A stretch of DNA of 40,200 nucleotides. Source: an uncultured Clostridia bacterium (lineage in GTDB: Bacteria > Bacillota > Clostridia > Oscillospirales > Acutalibacteraceae). Positions 26,944 through 36,252 of the stretch are shown piece after piece; positions within the stretch are counted from its first letter, which is position 1; each line of letters opens with the position of its first letter. The notes below the pieces were generated by a model. That model saw only the letters and a list, made by a program, of their open reading frames with translations. It was not told the origin of the DNA and did no database searches. Both the position numbers and the translations under genes were made by a program. The stretch covers positions 1 through 40,200 of the forward strand of contig CAMHCD010000002.1 of the NCBI GenBank assembly GCA_946183545.1, written 5' to 3'.

Positions 26944-27468
26944 ATCGGCAAGAAAACAAATAACGTACAGATCAATGAAGAGATCCGCGACAAAGAGCTG
27001 AGAGTAATTGATTCTGACGGTCAACAGCTTGGTATTATGTCGTCCAAGCAGGCGCTTGATATCGCAGAGCAGAAGAACCTTGATTTGGTTAAAATCGCTC
27101 CGCAGAGCAATCCGCCTGTATGTAAAATCATGGACTACGGTAAATACCGTTTTGAACAGGCTAAAAGAGAAAAGGAAGCAAGGAAAAATCAGCATACCGT
27201 TGATATAAAGGAAGTACGCCTTTCGCTTAATATCGACACGCATGATTTTAATACTAAGCTTAATAACGCTCTTAAGTTCATTAAACACGGCGACAAGGTC
27301 AAGGTTTCAATTCGCTTTAGAGGACGTGAAATGGGTCATCCCGAAATCGGACTGGATACAATGAAGCGTTTTGCAGACGCTTGCGGAGACGCTGTTGTTA
27401 TTGAAAAGCCTGCAAAACTTGAAGGCCGTAATATGCTTATGTTTCTTGCGCCAAAGTCAAACAAGTAA
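26944..27468 (+). CDS. infC: Translation initiation factor IF-3 (probable ATC start)
   Basis: VQINEEIRDKELRVIDSDGQQLGIMSSKQALDIAE ... RFRGREMGHPEIG; SD GGAGGT 26930-26935 is 8 nt from ATC 26944 but only 2 nt from TTG 26938. Confidence 0.95.
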   Translation: MGKKTNNVQINEEIRDKELRVIDSDGQQLGIMSSKQALDIAEQKNLDLVKIAPQSNPPVCKIMDYGKYRFEQAKREKEARKNQHTVDIKEVRLSLNIDTHDFNTKLNNALKFIKHGDKVKVSIRFRGREMGHPEIGLDTMKRFADACGDAVVIEKPAKLEGRNMLMFLAPKSNK

Positions 27469-27489
27469 TCAAACAGGGAGGATATAAAA

Positions 27490-27687
27490 ATGCCTAAAAT
27501 TAAAACACACAGCGGTGCTAAAAAAAGATTTAAACTTTCAAAAAACGGTAAAGTTATCCGCGCTCATGCTAACAAAAGCCACATCTTGAACAAGAAAACA
27601 AGAAAGCGCAAAAGAGGTCTGCGTCAGACAGTTGTTGCCGACGTAACAAACACCCCTCAGATGAAGCGTTTGATCCCCTACAAATAA
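27490..27687 (+). CDS. rpmI: 50S ribosomal protein L35
   Basis: [45 protein letters not shown]. Confidence 0.98.
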   Translation: MPKIKTHSGAKKRFKLSKNGKVIRAHANKSHILNKKTRKRKRGLRQTVVADVTNTPQMKRLIPYK

Positions 27688-27728
27688 TCGCTTCACCAAT
27701 AACTTTAACATAACGGAGGTACTATATA

Positions 27729-28079
27729 ATGGCACGAGTAAAAGGTGCGATGATGACTCGCAAAAGAAGGAAAAAGACATTAAAGCTTGCCAAAGGCTAC
27801 TGGGGTGCAAAATCCAAGCACTTTAAAATGGCAAAACAGGCGGTAATGAAGTCCGGCAACTATGCATATATCGGTCGTAAGCAGAGAAAAAGAGATTTCC
27901 GTCGTCTCTGGATCACCAGAATTTCTGCTGCATGCAAGGCCAACGGCACAAACTATTCAACATTCATGAACGGCATTAAAAAGGCCGGCATCACACTTAA
28001 CCGTAAGATGCTGTCTGAGATCGCTATTTCAGATCCTGCCGCTTTCACTTCTCTTGTTGAACAGGCCAAAAACGCTTAA
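27729..28079 (+). CDS. rplT: 50S ribosomal protein L20
   Basis: [65 protein letters not shown]. Confidence 0.98.
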   Translation: MARVKGAMMTRKRRKKTLKLAKGYWGAKSKHFKMAKQAVMKSGNYAYIGRKQRKRDFRRLWITRISAACKANGTNYSTFMNGIKKAGITLNRKMLSEIAISDPAAFTSLVEQAKNA

Positions 28080-28102
28080 TTAATGTGATTGCTACTGTGA
28101 AT

Positions 28103-28130
28103 GCGTTTGGGTTTCCCAAACGCTTTTACT
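28103..28130 (+). terminator. Intrinsic terminator after rplT
   Basis: gcgtttggg-ttt-cccaaacgc perfect 9-bp stem followed by tttt. Confidence 0.85.
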
Positions 28131-28146
28131 GTTTTAGGAGAACCCT

Positions 28147-28929
28147 ATGACGCTTTTGACTGCAAAGGATAATAAGATAATCAAAAATACTGTAAAGCTT
28201 AAAAAAAGCGCAAAGCACCGTCGCAAAGAGGGACTTTTTATTGCGGAAGGCGTTCGTATCTGTATGGATGCGATGCTGAGCAAAGCGAGTATAGAGGTGT
28301 TTTTTGTTACCGAAGCTGCAATGCAAAGGAATAATGAGGAATACCTTAAATTATCCGGATATTGTGCCAAAACATATATGGTTACTCCCGAACTGTTTTC
28401 CCATATAAGCGACACTCAAACCCCGCAGGGGTTCCTTTGTGTGGTAAAAACACTTGACAAAAGCTGTCAGTTTGATACAATAAAAGTTAACGGTAAAATG
28501 ATAGCCCTTGATCAAATGCAGGATCCAAACAATTTAGGAACTGTTTTGCGCAGCGCTGAGGCGTTCGGCATTGACGGTATTATCCTTTCCGGAGACTGCT
28601 GCGATATATACAGCCCAAAGGTTGTCAGAGGAAGCATGGGCGCAGTTTTCCGTATTCCTTTTTTGATCTGTGATTCGATCGAGAGTTTTCTACGTGCAAA
28701 TCCGCAGATCGAGTCTTTTGCTGCAGTTGTTGACAAAAACGCAACGCCTGTTACCTCGCTGAGCTTTCCTTCGCCGTGTGCGGTGGTTATCGGCAACGAG
28801 GGCAACGGTCTGTCTGCGTCGACTATTGAGGCATGTACACACAGTATTACAATTCCTATGAACGGTAAAGCAGAATCGCTTAATGCATCAGTTGCCGCTT
28901 CTGTTTTGATTTGGGAAATGACAAAATGA
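28147..28929 (+). CDS. TrmH/SpoU-family RNA 2'-O-methyltransferase
   Basis: LDQMQDPNNLGTVLRSAEAFGIDGIIL, VVIGNEGNGLS, IPMNGKAESLNASVAASVLIWE. Confidence 0.95.
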   Translation: MTLLTAKDNKIIKNTVKLKKSAKHRRKEGLFIAEGVRICMDAMLSKASIEVFFVTEAAMQRNNEEYLKLSGYCAKTYMVTPELFSHISDTQTPQGFLCVVKTLDKSCQFDTIKVNGKMIALDQMQDPNNLGTVLRSAEAFGIDGIILSGDCCDIYSPKVVRGSMGAVFRIPFLICDSIESFLRANPQIESFAAVVDKNATPVTSLSFPSPCAVVIGNEGNGLSASTIEACTHSITIPMNGKAESLNASVAASVLIWEMTK

Positions 28930-30179
28930 TTTCTGACAACGCAAAGTATTGGATCTGGTTAACGCAGACGCTGGGTTATAATCAGCCGAAAATAGAAAAG
29001 CTGTATCGACTCTACTCCAATATTGCCGATTTTTATGAAGGAGGCGAAAAGGAGTGGAGACTTAGCGGTGTGCTCAACTCCAATGATTTAAAAAAGCTTG
29101 ACAGTGCGGATATCAATGTTTCCAAACCTATCTTACAGCAATGCGATTCATACGGCTATTCGGTAATCTCAATAGACGACGATTTTTATCCGGATAAGCT
29201 AAGGCACATTTATGCGCCGCCTGCCGTACTGTATGTGCAGGGCAAAACAAATATTTTTGACGACAGACTGGTTATCGCTATAGTCGGAACGCGAACGGCT
29301 TCTTCTTATGGTACCACCAATGCGTATCGCTTTGCTTATGCGTTTGGCAAATGCGATGTTGCAACTGTAAGCGGAGGTGCGCTTGGTGTGGATTGCGCTG
29401 CGCATCGCGGGTCGCTTGCTGCTCACGGCGTTACTATCTGTGTCCGCGGTTGCGGTATCAACTATAATTATCTGCCCGATAACGCCAGAATGCGTCAGGC
29501 TATTACAAATGACGGGGCGGTCATTTCCGAATATCCGCCCGACACCGAGCCGCGCCCACATCATTTTCCGGCGCGAAACCGAATAATTGCCGGTTTGTGT
29601 GACGGATTGATCTTAATGGAGTCAGGTAAAAAGAGCGGGTCTTTGATCACAGCCAACCTTGCGCTTGAAATGGGCAAAGAGGTTTTTGCTCTGCTCGGTA
29701 ATAACAGTCCGCGCAATATGGGCTCCAATGATCGCATCAAAGAAGGCACTGCCTATCCTGTGACCGATTTTATGGATGTTTTGGCTGCGTTTGAAAAGCG
29801 AAGCATAAAAAGAAGCGCTGTTGACTTTGACGACATTTGTCTTGCGGACATTGAGGCAATACCCGTAAAGCGCAGCAGAGCTGTAAAGAAGCAGCAAAAC
29901 AATAATGATTTAGATGAAATAAAGCCGACTCCGTCTGTTTTTCCTCAGGAAGAGGAACCAAAGGAGCCACAAAAGACTGTTCCTGTCCACAAAAAGGACG
30001 TGGACCTTACAGAGGTTCAACAAAAGGTATATGATTATTTATCGGATAAGCCTGTACACATCGACGCAATTTCAAAGAATTTGAATATCCCGGTTTTCAA
30101 GGTGCTCGGTTCTTTGACCGTTTTGGAAATCAAGGGATTGGCACAGGCGCATCCGGGAAGGAATTTTTCACTGAAGTAG
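28926..30179 (+). CDS. dprA: DNA-processing protein DprA
   Basis: IVGTRTASSYGTTNAYRFA, SGGALGVDCAAHRGSL, SEYPPDTEPRPHHFPARNRIIAGL; ATGA overlap with previous gene. Confidence 0.96.
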   Translation: MISDNAKYWIWLTQTLGYNQPKIEKLYRLYSNIADFYEGGEKEWRLSGVLNSNDLKKLDSADINVSKPILQQCDSYGYSVISIDDDFYPDKLRHIYAPPAVLYVQGKTNIFDDRLVIAIVGTRTASSYGTTNAYRFAYAFGKCDVATVSGGALGVDCAAHRGSLAAHGVTICVRGCGINYNYLPDNARMRQAITNDGAVISEYPPDTEPRPHHFPARNRIIAGLCDGLILMESGKKSGSLITANLALEMGKEVFALLGNNSPRNMGSNDRIKEGTAYPVTDFMDVLAAFEKRSIKRSAVDFDDICLADIEAIPVKRSRAVKKQQNNNDLDEIKPTPSVFPQEEEPKEPQKTVPVHKKDVDLTEVQQKVYDYLSDKPVHIDAISKNLNIPVFKVLGSLTVLEIKGLAQAHPGRNFSLK

Positions 30180-30189
30180 GAGGAAATAT

Positions 30190-32283
30190 ATGTCAGACTT
30201 AGTAATTGTAGAGTCTCCTGCAAAAGCTAAAACCATTAAAAAATATCTTGGAAGTAACTATGAGGTCGTTGCTTCGATGGGTCATGTTCGCGATCTGCCG
30301 AAGGCACGGCTGAGTGTTGATATAAAAAATGACTTTGCCCCAAAGTATGATATCATCAAGGGCAAGGAAAAGCTCGTTAAGGATCTAAAGTCACTTGCCG
30401 CTGACAGCGACAGCATCTATCTTGCGACCGACCCGGACCGCGAGGGAGAAGCTATTTCGTGGCATTTGGCATATATTCTCGGTTTACCGGAGGATTATTG
30501 CAAACGCGTAGAATTTACCGAGATCACAAAAACAGGCGTTCAAAACGGCATGGAGCATCCACGCGCCATCAACACAGATTTGGTAAACGCGCAGCAGGCG
30601 AGACGTATTTTGGATCGCCTGGTGGGATATAAGCTCAGTCCGTTTATATCACAAAAGATCCGTCGCGGATTGTCGGCAGGACGTGTTCAGTCGGTCGCGC
30701 TTCGTATTATCGTTGACCGCGAAAATGAAATAAGAAAATTTAAGCCCGAGGAATACTGGACTATTGATGCAAAATTCATTCCTAAGGGCAGCCGAAAGTC
30801 TTTTGCGGCAACTCTGTATGCGGATGCTAACGGCAAAATAAAAATAACAAATCAAGAACAGGCGGATAAGATAGAAGCCGATTTACAGGACGCTTCATAT
30901 ACAATAACAAAGGTTAAGAACGGTACGCGCAAAAAATCGCCCGCACCTCCGTTTATTACATCAACTTTGCAACAGGAAGCATCGAGAAAGCTCGGCTTTC
31001 AGTCACGCCGTACAATGCGCGTAGCTCAGGAGCTGTATGAAGGCGTAGACATCCAAGGTATGGGCGCTACCGGTTTGATCACTTATATGCGTACCGACTC
31101 GCTGCGTATTTCAAATGTCGCTATCCAAGAGGTAACCCAGTATATAGAGAAAACCTACGGCAGTCAGTATCTTCCGGCAAAACCGCGTTTCTTTAAATCC
31201 AGAAGCAACGCGCAGGACGGACACGAAGCTATTCGTCCCTCAATGCCCGGCTTGGAACCTGACCAAATCAAAAGCAGTTTGACCTCAGACCAGTATAAGC
31301 TTTATAAGTTGATTTGGAGCCGCTTTACTGCTTCGCAGATGGCTGAATGTATTCAAAAAACAACTCAGGCTGACATTGAAGCAAACGGATATATCTTTAA
31401 GGCTTCCGGTTATTATGTTGACTTCCCGGGATTTACAACGCTTTACACCGAGGGAAAGGATGAAGCGGAAGAAAAATCATCTCAGCTTCCTCCCTTGGAA
31501 AAGGGTATGCCGGCAAAATGCAGAGAGCTGAAAAAGAACCAGCATTTCACTCAGCCTCCTGCACGATATACCGAAGCATCGCTCATTAAAACACTGGAGG
31601 AGTACGGCATAGGCAGACCGTCAACATACGCTGCAACCATAACAACTCTTACCAGCCGCGAATACGTTAAGCGCGAAGCAAAAAGCTTAGTGCCTACCGA
31701 GCTCGGCGAAGTCATTACCAAGCTTATGAAGGAGCGTTTCCCGAAGATCGTAAACGTAAAATTCACGGCTCAGATGGAAAACGAGCTTGACAGTGTAGAA
31801 AACGGCGATATTCAGTGGAATGAGCTGCTCAGGGAGTTTTACGGCGACTTTGAAAACACTCTAAAGGAAGCTAAAGCCGAAATGGACGGCGTAAAGCTAA
31901 AGCTGAAAGAGGACGAAACCGATATCGTTTGCGATAAATGCGGCAGAAAAATGGTCGTAAAAGTAGGCAGATACGGCAAGTTTATTGCGTGCCCCGGATA
32001 TCCGGAGTGCAAGAATATTGTAAAATATGTAGAGAAAACCGGCGCGCAGTGCCCCAAGTGCGGCGGCGACGTTATTGTGAAGCATACGAAAAGCAAGCGC
32101 ATTTTTTACGGCTGCTCCAATTATCCCGACTGTGATTTTGTAAGCTGGAACGAGCCGACTAATGAAAAATGTCCTCAGTGCGGCGAGATCCTTTATAAAA
32201 AGAAGGGTAAAAAGCCTACGCTGTACTGTGCAAAAGAGGGCTGCGGTTATACATGCGCGCCGAAATCGGAAGAAAAGAAATGA
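30190..32283 (+). CDS. topA: DNA topoisomerase I
   Basis: VIVESPAKAKTIKKYLG, GLITYMRTDS active-site region, three C-terminal CxxCG zinc modules. Confidence 0.98.
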   Translation: MSDLVIVESPAKAKTIKKYLGSNYEVVASMGHVRDLPKARLSVDIKNDFAPKYDIIKGKEKLVKDLKSLAADSDSIYLATDPDREGEAISWHLAYILGLPEDYCKRVEFTEITKTGVQNGMEHPRAINTDLVNAQQARRILDRLVGYKLSPFISQKIRRGLSAGRVQSVALRIIVDRENEIRKFKPEEYWTIDAKFIPKGSRKSFAATLYADANGKIKITNQEQADKIEADLQDASYTITKVKNGTRKKSPAPPFITSTLQQEASRKLGFQSRRTMRVAQELYEGVDIQGMGATGLITYMRTDSLRISNVAIQEVTQYIEKTYGSQYLPAKPRFFKSRSNAQDGHEAIRPSMPGLEPDQIKSSLTSDQYKLYKLIWSRFTASQMAECIQKTTQADIEANGYIFKASGYYVDFPGFTTLYTEGKDEAEEKSSQLPPLEKGMPAKCRELKKNQHFTQPPARYTEASLIKTLEEYGIGRPSTYAATITTLTSREYVKREAKSLVPTELGEVITKLMKERFPKIVNVKFTAQMENELDSVENGDIQWNELLREFYGDFENTLKEAKAEMDGVKLKLKEDETDIVCDKCGRKMVVKVGRYGKFIACPGYPECKNIVKYVEKTGAQCPKCGGDVIVKHTKSKRIFYGCSNYPDCDFVSWNEPTNEKCPQCGEILYKKKGKKPTLYCAKEGCGYTCAPKSEEKK

Positions 32284-33584
32284 AAATCAATGTAATAGGA
32301 GCAGGTCTTGCGGGTTGTGAAGCGGCTATGCAAATTGCCGACCGCGGTGTAAATGTTACGCTGTACGAGATGAAGCCTCAAAAGAAAACCCCTGCTCATA
32401 AATCAGATTTATTTGGCGAACTGGTTTGTTCCAATTCGCTTAAAGCCATGCGTGTAGAAAGCGCTGCCGGTTTGCTCAAGGAGGAAATGCGGCGTTTAGG
32501 GTCTTTTTTGATGAGGTGCGCCGATCAGTGTCAGGTACCTGCCGGCGGTGCGCTGGCGGTTGACAGAGAGGTTTTTGCCCGTTTGGTGACAGAAGGGATA
32601 GAGAACCATCCGAATATCACAGTCGTTCATGAGGAAATCACTGACATACCCACTGACGGAATCACGGTGATCGCTACCGGACCCCTGACCTCCGATGCAC
32701 TGGCAGAGAAGATCGAGAACCTTTTCGGCGACTCGCTCTCATTCTTTGACGCAGCCGCTCCTATAGTGACGGCAGAAAGCATTGATATGGACTACGCTTT
32801 TACCGCGTCCCGATATGAGCGCGGCGGCGAGGATGATTATATCAATTGTCCGATGAATAAGGAAGAATATGGACGGTTCTATAATGAATTGATTAATGCT
32901 GAGCGTGCGCCTCTGCATGATTTTGATGTAAGCAATCCAAAGGTTTACGAAGGCTGTATGCCGGTTGAGGTTTTGGCGCAAAGGGGAGAGGGCACTCTTC
33001 GCTTCGGACCTATGAAGCCTGTCGGACTGACAGATCCCAAAACAGGTCACCGTCCGTGGGCTGTGCTGCAGCTTCGCAAGGAGAACACAGCAGGCAGCAT
33101 GTATAATTTGGTCGGATTTCAAACCAATTTAAAATTCCCCGAACAAAAACGCGTTTTTTCAATGATACCCGCGCTTCATAGGGCGGAGTTTGTGCGCTAC
33201 GGTGTTATGCACCGCAACACGTTTTTATGTTCTCCAAGGATACTGAATGCTGATTTTTCTGTAAAAGAAAATAAATCGCTCTTTTTCGCCGGACAAATAA
33301 CCGGTGTAGAAGGTTATATGGAAAGCGCTGCTTCGGGAATCATGGCAGGTATTAACGCGGTAAACGCTCTGCTCGGTAAGCCTGCGGTTGTATTGCCCGA
33401 AACAACAATGATCGGCGCTCTTTCCCGTTATATCTCCGATCCCGGCGTAAAAAAGTTCCAGCCTATGGGAGCCAATTTCGGAGTATTACCGGAGCTTAAT
33501 AACAGACCACGCGACAAAAAGGAGCGCGGCAAGGCGTATGCCGAACGCGCATTACAAGACCTCAATATTATATTAGGTGAATGA
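32280..33584 (+). CDS. trmFO: Methylenetetrahydrofolate-tRNA-(uracil-5-)-methyltransferase
   Basis: MKINVIGAGLAGCEAAMQIADRGVNVTLYEMKP; LVCSNSLKA; GLTDPKTGHRPWAVLQLRKEN; ATGA overlap with topA. Confidence 0.97.
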   Translation: MKINVIGAGLAGCEAAMQIADRGVNVTLYEMKPQKKTPAHKSDLFGELVCSNSLKAMRVESAAGLLKEEMRRLGSFLMRCADQCQVPAGGALAVDREVFARLVTEGIENHPNITVVHEEITDIPTDGITVIATGPLTSDALAEKIENLFGDSLSFFDAAAPIVTAESIDMDYAFTASRYERGGEDDYINCPMNKEEYGRFYNELINAERAPLHDFDVSNPKVYEGCMPVEVLAQRGEGTLRFGPMKPVGLTDPKTGHRPWAVLQLRKENTAGSMYNLVGFQTNLKFPEQKRVFSMIPALHRAEFVRYGVMHRNTFLCSPRILNADFSVKENKSLFFAGQITGVEGYMESAASGIMAGINAVNALLGKPAVVLPETTMIGALSRYISDPGVKKFQPMGANFGVLPELNNRPRDKKERGKAYAERALQDLNIILGE

Positions 33585-33585
33585 T

Positions 33586-34581
33586 ATGAAGATTATTATC
33601 GACGCTTTCGGCGGTGACAACGCTCCGCTTGAAATCATCAAGGGCAGCGCGTTATCCGTTAAAGAACTCGGCGCGGAAATCATTTTAACAGGCAGCGAAG
33701 CAACTATCCGTCAGGTCGCGCTGGAGAATAATATCTCTCTTGACAATATCGAGATAGTTGATTGCGATCAGGTTATCACAATGGAGGACGACCCTCTTGC
33801 AATCAGGAAAGACAAGAAAAACAGCTCTATGGCAGTAGGCTTTAAGCTGCTCAATGAGGGCAGGGGACAAGCCTTTATAAGCTGCGGCAACAGCGGCGCG
33901 ATGTGCGTAGGCGCAACAATGCTTGCCGGCAGGATCAAGGGAATCAAGCGTACGGCGTTTGCACCCGTTCTTCCTACAGAAAGCGGTATGTTTATGCTGC
34001 TTGACGGCGGCGCTAACGTAGACGCGCGTCCCGAAATGCTTTGTCAGTTCGCGCTGATGGGTTCTGTATATATGGAAAAGGTCATGAAAGTTCAAAATCC
34101 GCGCGTAGGTTTGGCTAATGTCGGAGTAGAGGAGCATAAGGGCAACGTGCTGTACCAACAGACCTATAAAATGCTCAGGGAAAGCAAGCTTAATTTTGTA
34201 GGCAACGTTGAGGGTCGCGATATTCCAAAAGGTGTCTGTGACGTGGTTGTTTGCGACGGCTTTACGGGAAACCTTATTTTAAAAACATACGAGGGCGTTG
34301 CTATTACTCTTATGAAAAAAATCAAGCATATGTTTACCGACAGCACAAAGGGCAAGCTTGCGGCAGTTTTGACAATGAGTGACATCAAGGAATTAAAAGC
34401 TAAATTTGATTACAATAAATACGGCGGCGCGCCTATTCTCGGTTCGTCTAAGCCTGTATTTAAAGCCCACGGCGATTCAAAGGCTATCACCCTTAAGAAT
34501 GCCGTAGAGCTGTCCATGAATTATGTAAGCGGCAATGCTATCGGTGAAATTTCGGCAACACTTGCTGCAGAGGGATCGTAA
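33586..34581 (+). CDS. plsX: Phosphate acyltransferase
   Basis: MKIIIDAFGGDNAPLEIIKG; SCGNSGAMCVGA; VCDGFTGNLILKT. Confidence 0.97.
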   Translation: MKIIIDAFGGDNAPLEIIKGSALSVKELGAEIILTGSEATIRQVALENNISLDNIEIVDCDQVITMEDDPLAIRKDKKNSSMAVGFKLLNEGRGQAFISCGNSGAMCVGATMLAGRIKGIKRTAFAPVLPTESGMFMLLDGGANVDARPEMLCQFALMGSVYMEKVMKVQNPRVGLANVGVEEHKGNVLYQQTYKMLRESKLNFVGNVEGRDIPKGVCDVVVCDGFTGNLILKTYEGVAITLMKKIKHMFTDSTKGKLAAVLTMSDIKELKAKFDYNKYGGAPILGSSKPVFKAHGDSKAITLKNAVELSMNYVSGNAIGEISATLAAEGS

Positions 34582-34583
34582 TA

Positions 34584-35261
34584 ATGGAAGAACTTGAAAA
34601 AATAATCGGTTACCAATTTAAAGATAAAGCGCTGATGCGTGAGGCTATAACACATTCATCATATGCCAAGGAACGCAAGGCGCAGCATATCAAATACAAT
34701 GAGCGCTTAGAGTTTTTGGGCGACGCTGTGCTGTCCATCGTTGTTTCGGACTATATTTTCAAGCATTGTCCCGAGCTTCCCGAAGGCGAGCTCACCAAGC
34801 TTAGAGCTTCGCTTGTATGTGAGCGTTCACTGTTTGAATTTGCAAAGAGCATCAATTTAGGAAAGTATTTGATACTAAGCAAAGGCGAGCGTCACAACGG
34901 CGGAGCGGAACGTCCTTCTATTCTTTCCGACGCGTTTGAGGCTTTGATAGCGGCTATTTATATCGACGGAGGCATGGAGCCTGCGTCAAAGCATATCTTA
35001 AACTTTGTTATCCCCGCTATCAAAACCGCCAAAACCAAAAAGAATAAGGATTATAAAACTACCCTTCAGGAGATCGTTCAACAAAACCCCGGAGAAAGGT
35101 TCGAGTATGTTCTTGTAGCCGAGAGCGGTCCCGACCACAATAAGCATTTTGTTGTTGAGGTTCATCTCAACAGCAATGTCATCGGTAAGGGCGGCGGAAA
35201 AAGTAAAAAGGAAGCAGAGCAGCAGGCGGCCCGTGAGGCATTGGAGTTGATGGGATATTAA
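34584..35261 (+). CDS. rnc: Ribonuclease III
   Basis: NERLEFLGDAVLSIVVSDYIF signature; C-terminal dsRBD GKGGGKSKKEAEQQAAREALE. Confidence 0.98.
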   Translation: MEELEKIIGYQFKDKALMREAITHSSYAKERKAQHIKYNERLEFLGDAVLSIVVSDYIFKHCPELPEGELTKLRASLVCERSLFEFAKSINLGKYLILSKGERHNGGAERPSILSDAFEALIAAIYIDGGMEPASKHILNFVIPAIKTAKTKKNKDYKTTLQEIVQQNPGERFEYVLVAESGPDHNKHFVVEVHLNSNVIGKGGGKSKKEAEQQAAREALELMGY

Positions 35262-36252
35262 ACAGGGAAATATCGCTTTTTTTATTCCGCATAACGGCTG
35301 CCCTCATCAATGCAGCTTTTGTAATCAAAAAAACATCACCGGTATTTCGTCTCAACCGTCAGCGCAGGAGATAGAGGATACACTAAAAAAGGCAGTTGCC
35401 GATTTGGGTTATTCGGCTCAGTATTATGAGATCGCTTTTTTCGGCGGAAGCTTTACCGCTATCGACAGGCAATACATGATCGCGCTTCTTGACGCAGCCA
35501 AACCGTTTTTGCTCAGATTCAAAGGGATACGTATTTCCACAAGACCGGATTACATTGATAAAAACATATTATCTCTCCTCAAAAGTTACGGCGTAACGTC
35601 GATAGAATTGGGAGCTCAGTCAATGGATAATTCTGTATTGGAATTAAACGAGCGCGGTCACACGGAGGATGACGTTATAAACGCCTCCCGGCTGATCCGT
35701 AACAGCGGTTTTTCGTTGGGCTTGCAGATGATGACGGGTCTGTACGGAGCCACTCCCGAAACAGATATATATACAGCGCGTCGGTTTATTGAGCTTCGCC
35801 CCGATACGGTTCGAGTTTACCCGACTGTTATTATGAAAAACACCGCTCTGGCTCAGTTATATGAACGCGGCGTGTACAAGCCTTATTCACTTGACACGAG
35901 CGTCGATTTATGCGCTAAGCTTATTTTGATGTTTGAAAATGCGAATATTCAACTTATCCGTTTAGGTCTGCATTATTCCGATAGCTTGGAGCAGAACAGT
36001 CTTGGCGGTAACTATCATCCGGCATTCAAGGAGCTTTGTGAGAATAAATTATTTTATGATTCTTTTATAGAAAAAACACAAGGCTTTTCACATAAAAAAG
36101 TTAACGTTATTATAAATCCAAAATCAATATCAAAGTTTTTGGGACAGAAAAAATCAAACATAATCAAACTACAGCAATCAGGATATGACATACACATATC
36201 GTTTGACAGCTCAAAGAGCAAGTATGGGTTAGAGGTAATGCAATGCGTTTAA
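35257..36252 (+). CDS. Elp3-like radical SAM protein, apparent ATT start overlapping rnc stop
   Basis: Frame read upstream of ORF-track start gives IKQGNIAFFIPHNGCPHQCSFCNQKN (CxxxCxxC); no ATG/GTG/TTG between the upstream TGA and TTG 35404; FFGGSFTAI, SIELGAQSMD. Confidence 0.85.
   Translation: MKQGNIAFFIPHNGCPHQCSFCNQKNITGISSQPSAQEIEDTLKKAVADLGYSAQYYEIAFFGGSFTAIDRQYMIALLDAAKPFLLRFKGIRISTRPDYIDKNILSLLKSYGVTSIELGAQSMDNSVLELNERGHTEDDVINASRLIRNSGFSLGLQMMTGLYGATPETDIYTARRFIELRPDTVRVYPTVIMKNTALAQLYERGVYKPYSLDTSVDLCAKLILMFENANIQLIRLGLHYSDSLEQNSLGGNYHPAFKELCENKLFYDSFIEKTQGFSHKKVNVIINPKSISKFLGQKKSNIIKLQQSGYDIHISFDSSKSKYGLEVMQCV

Noticed and set aside
35404-36252. Radical SAM gene starting at TTG 35404 as in ORF track
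   Set aside because: Would exclude the CxxxCxxC motif encoded in the same open frame just upstream.
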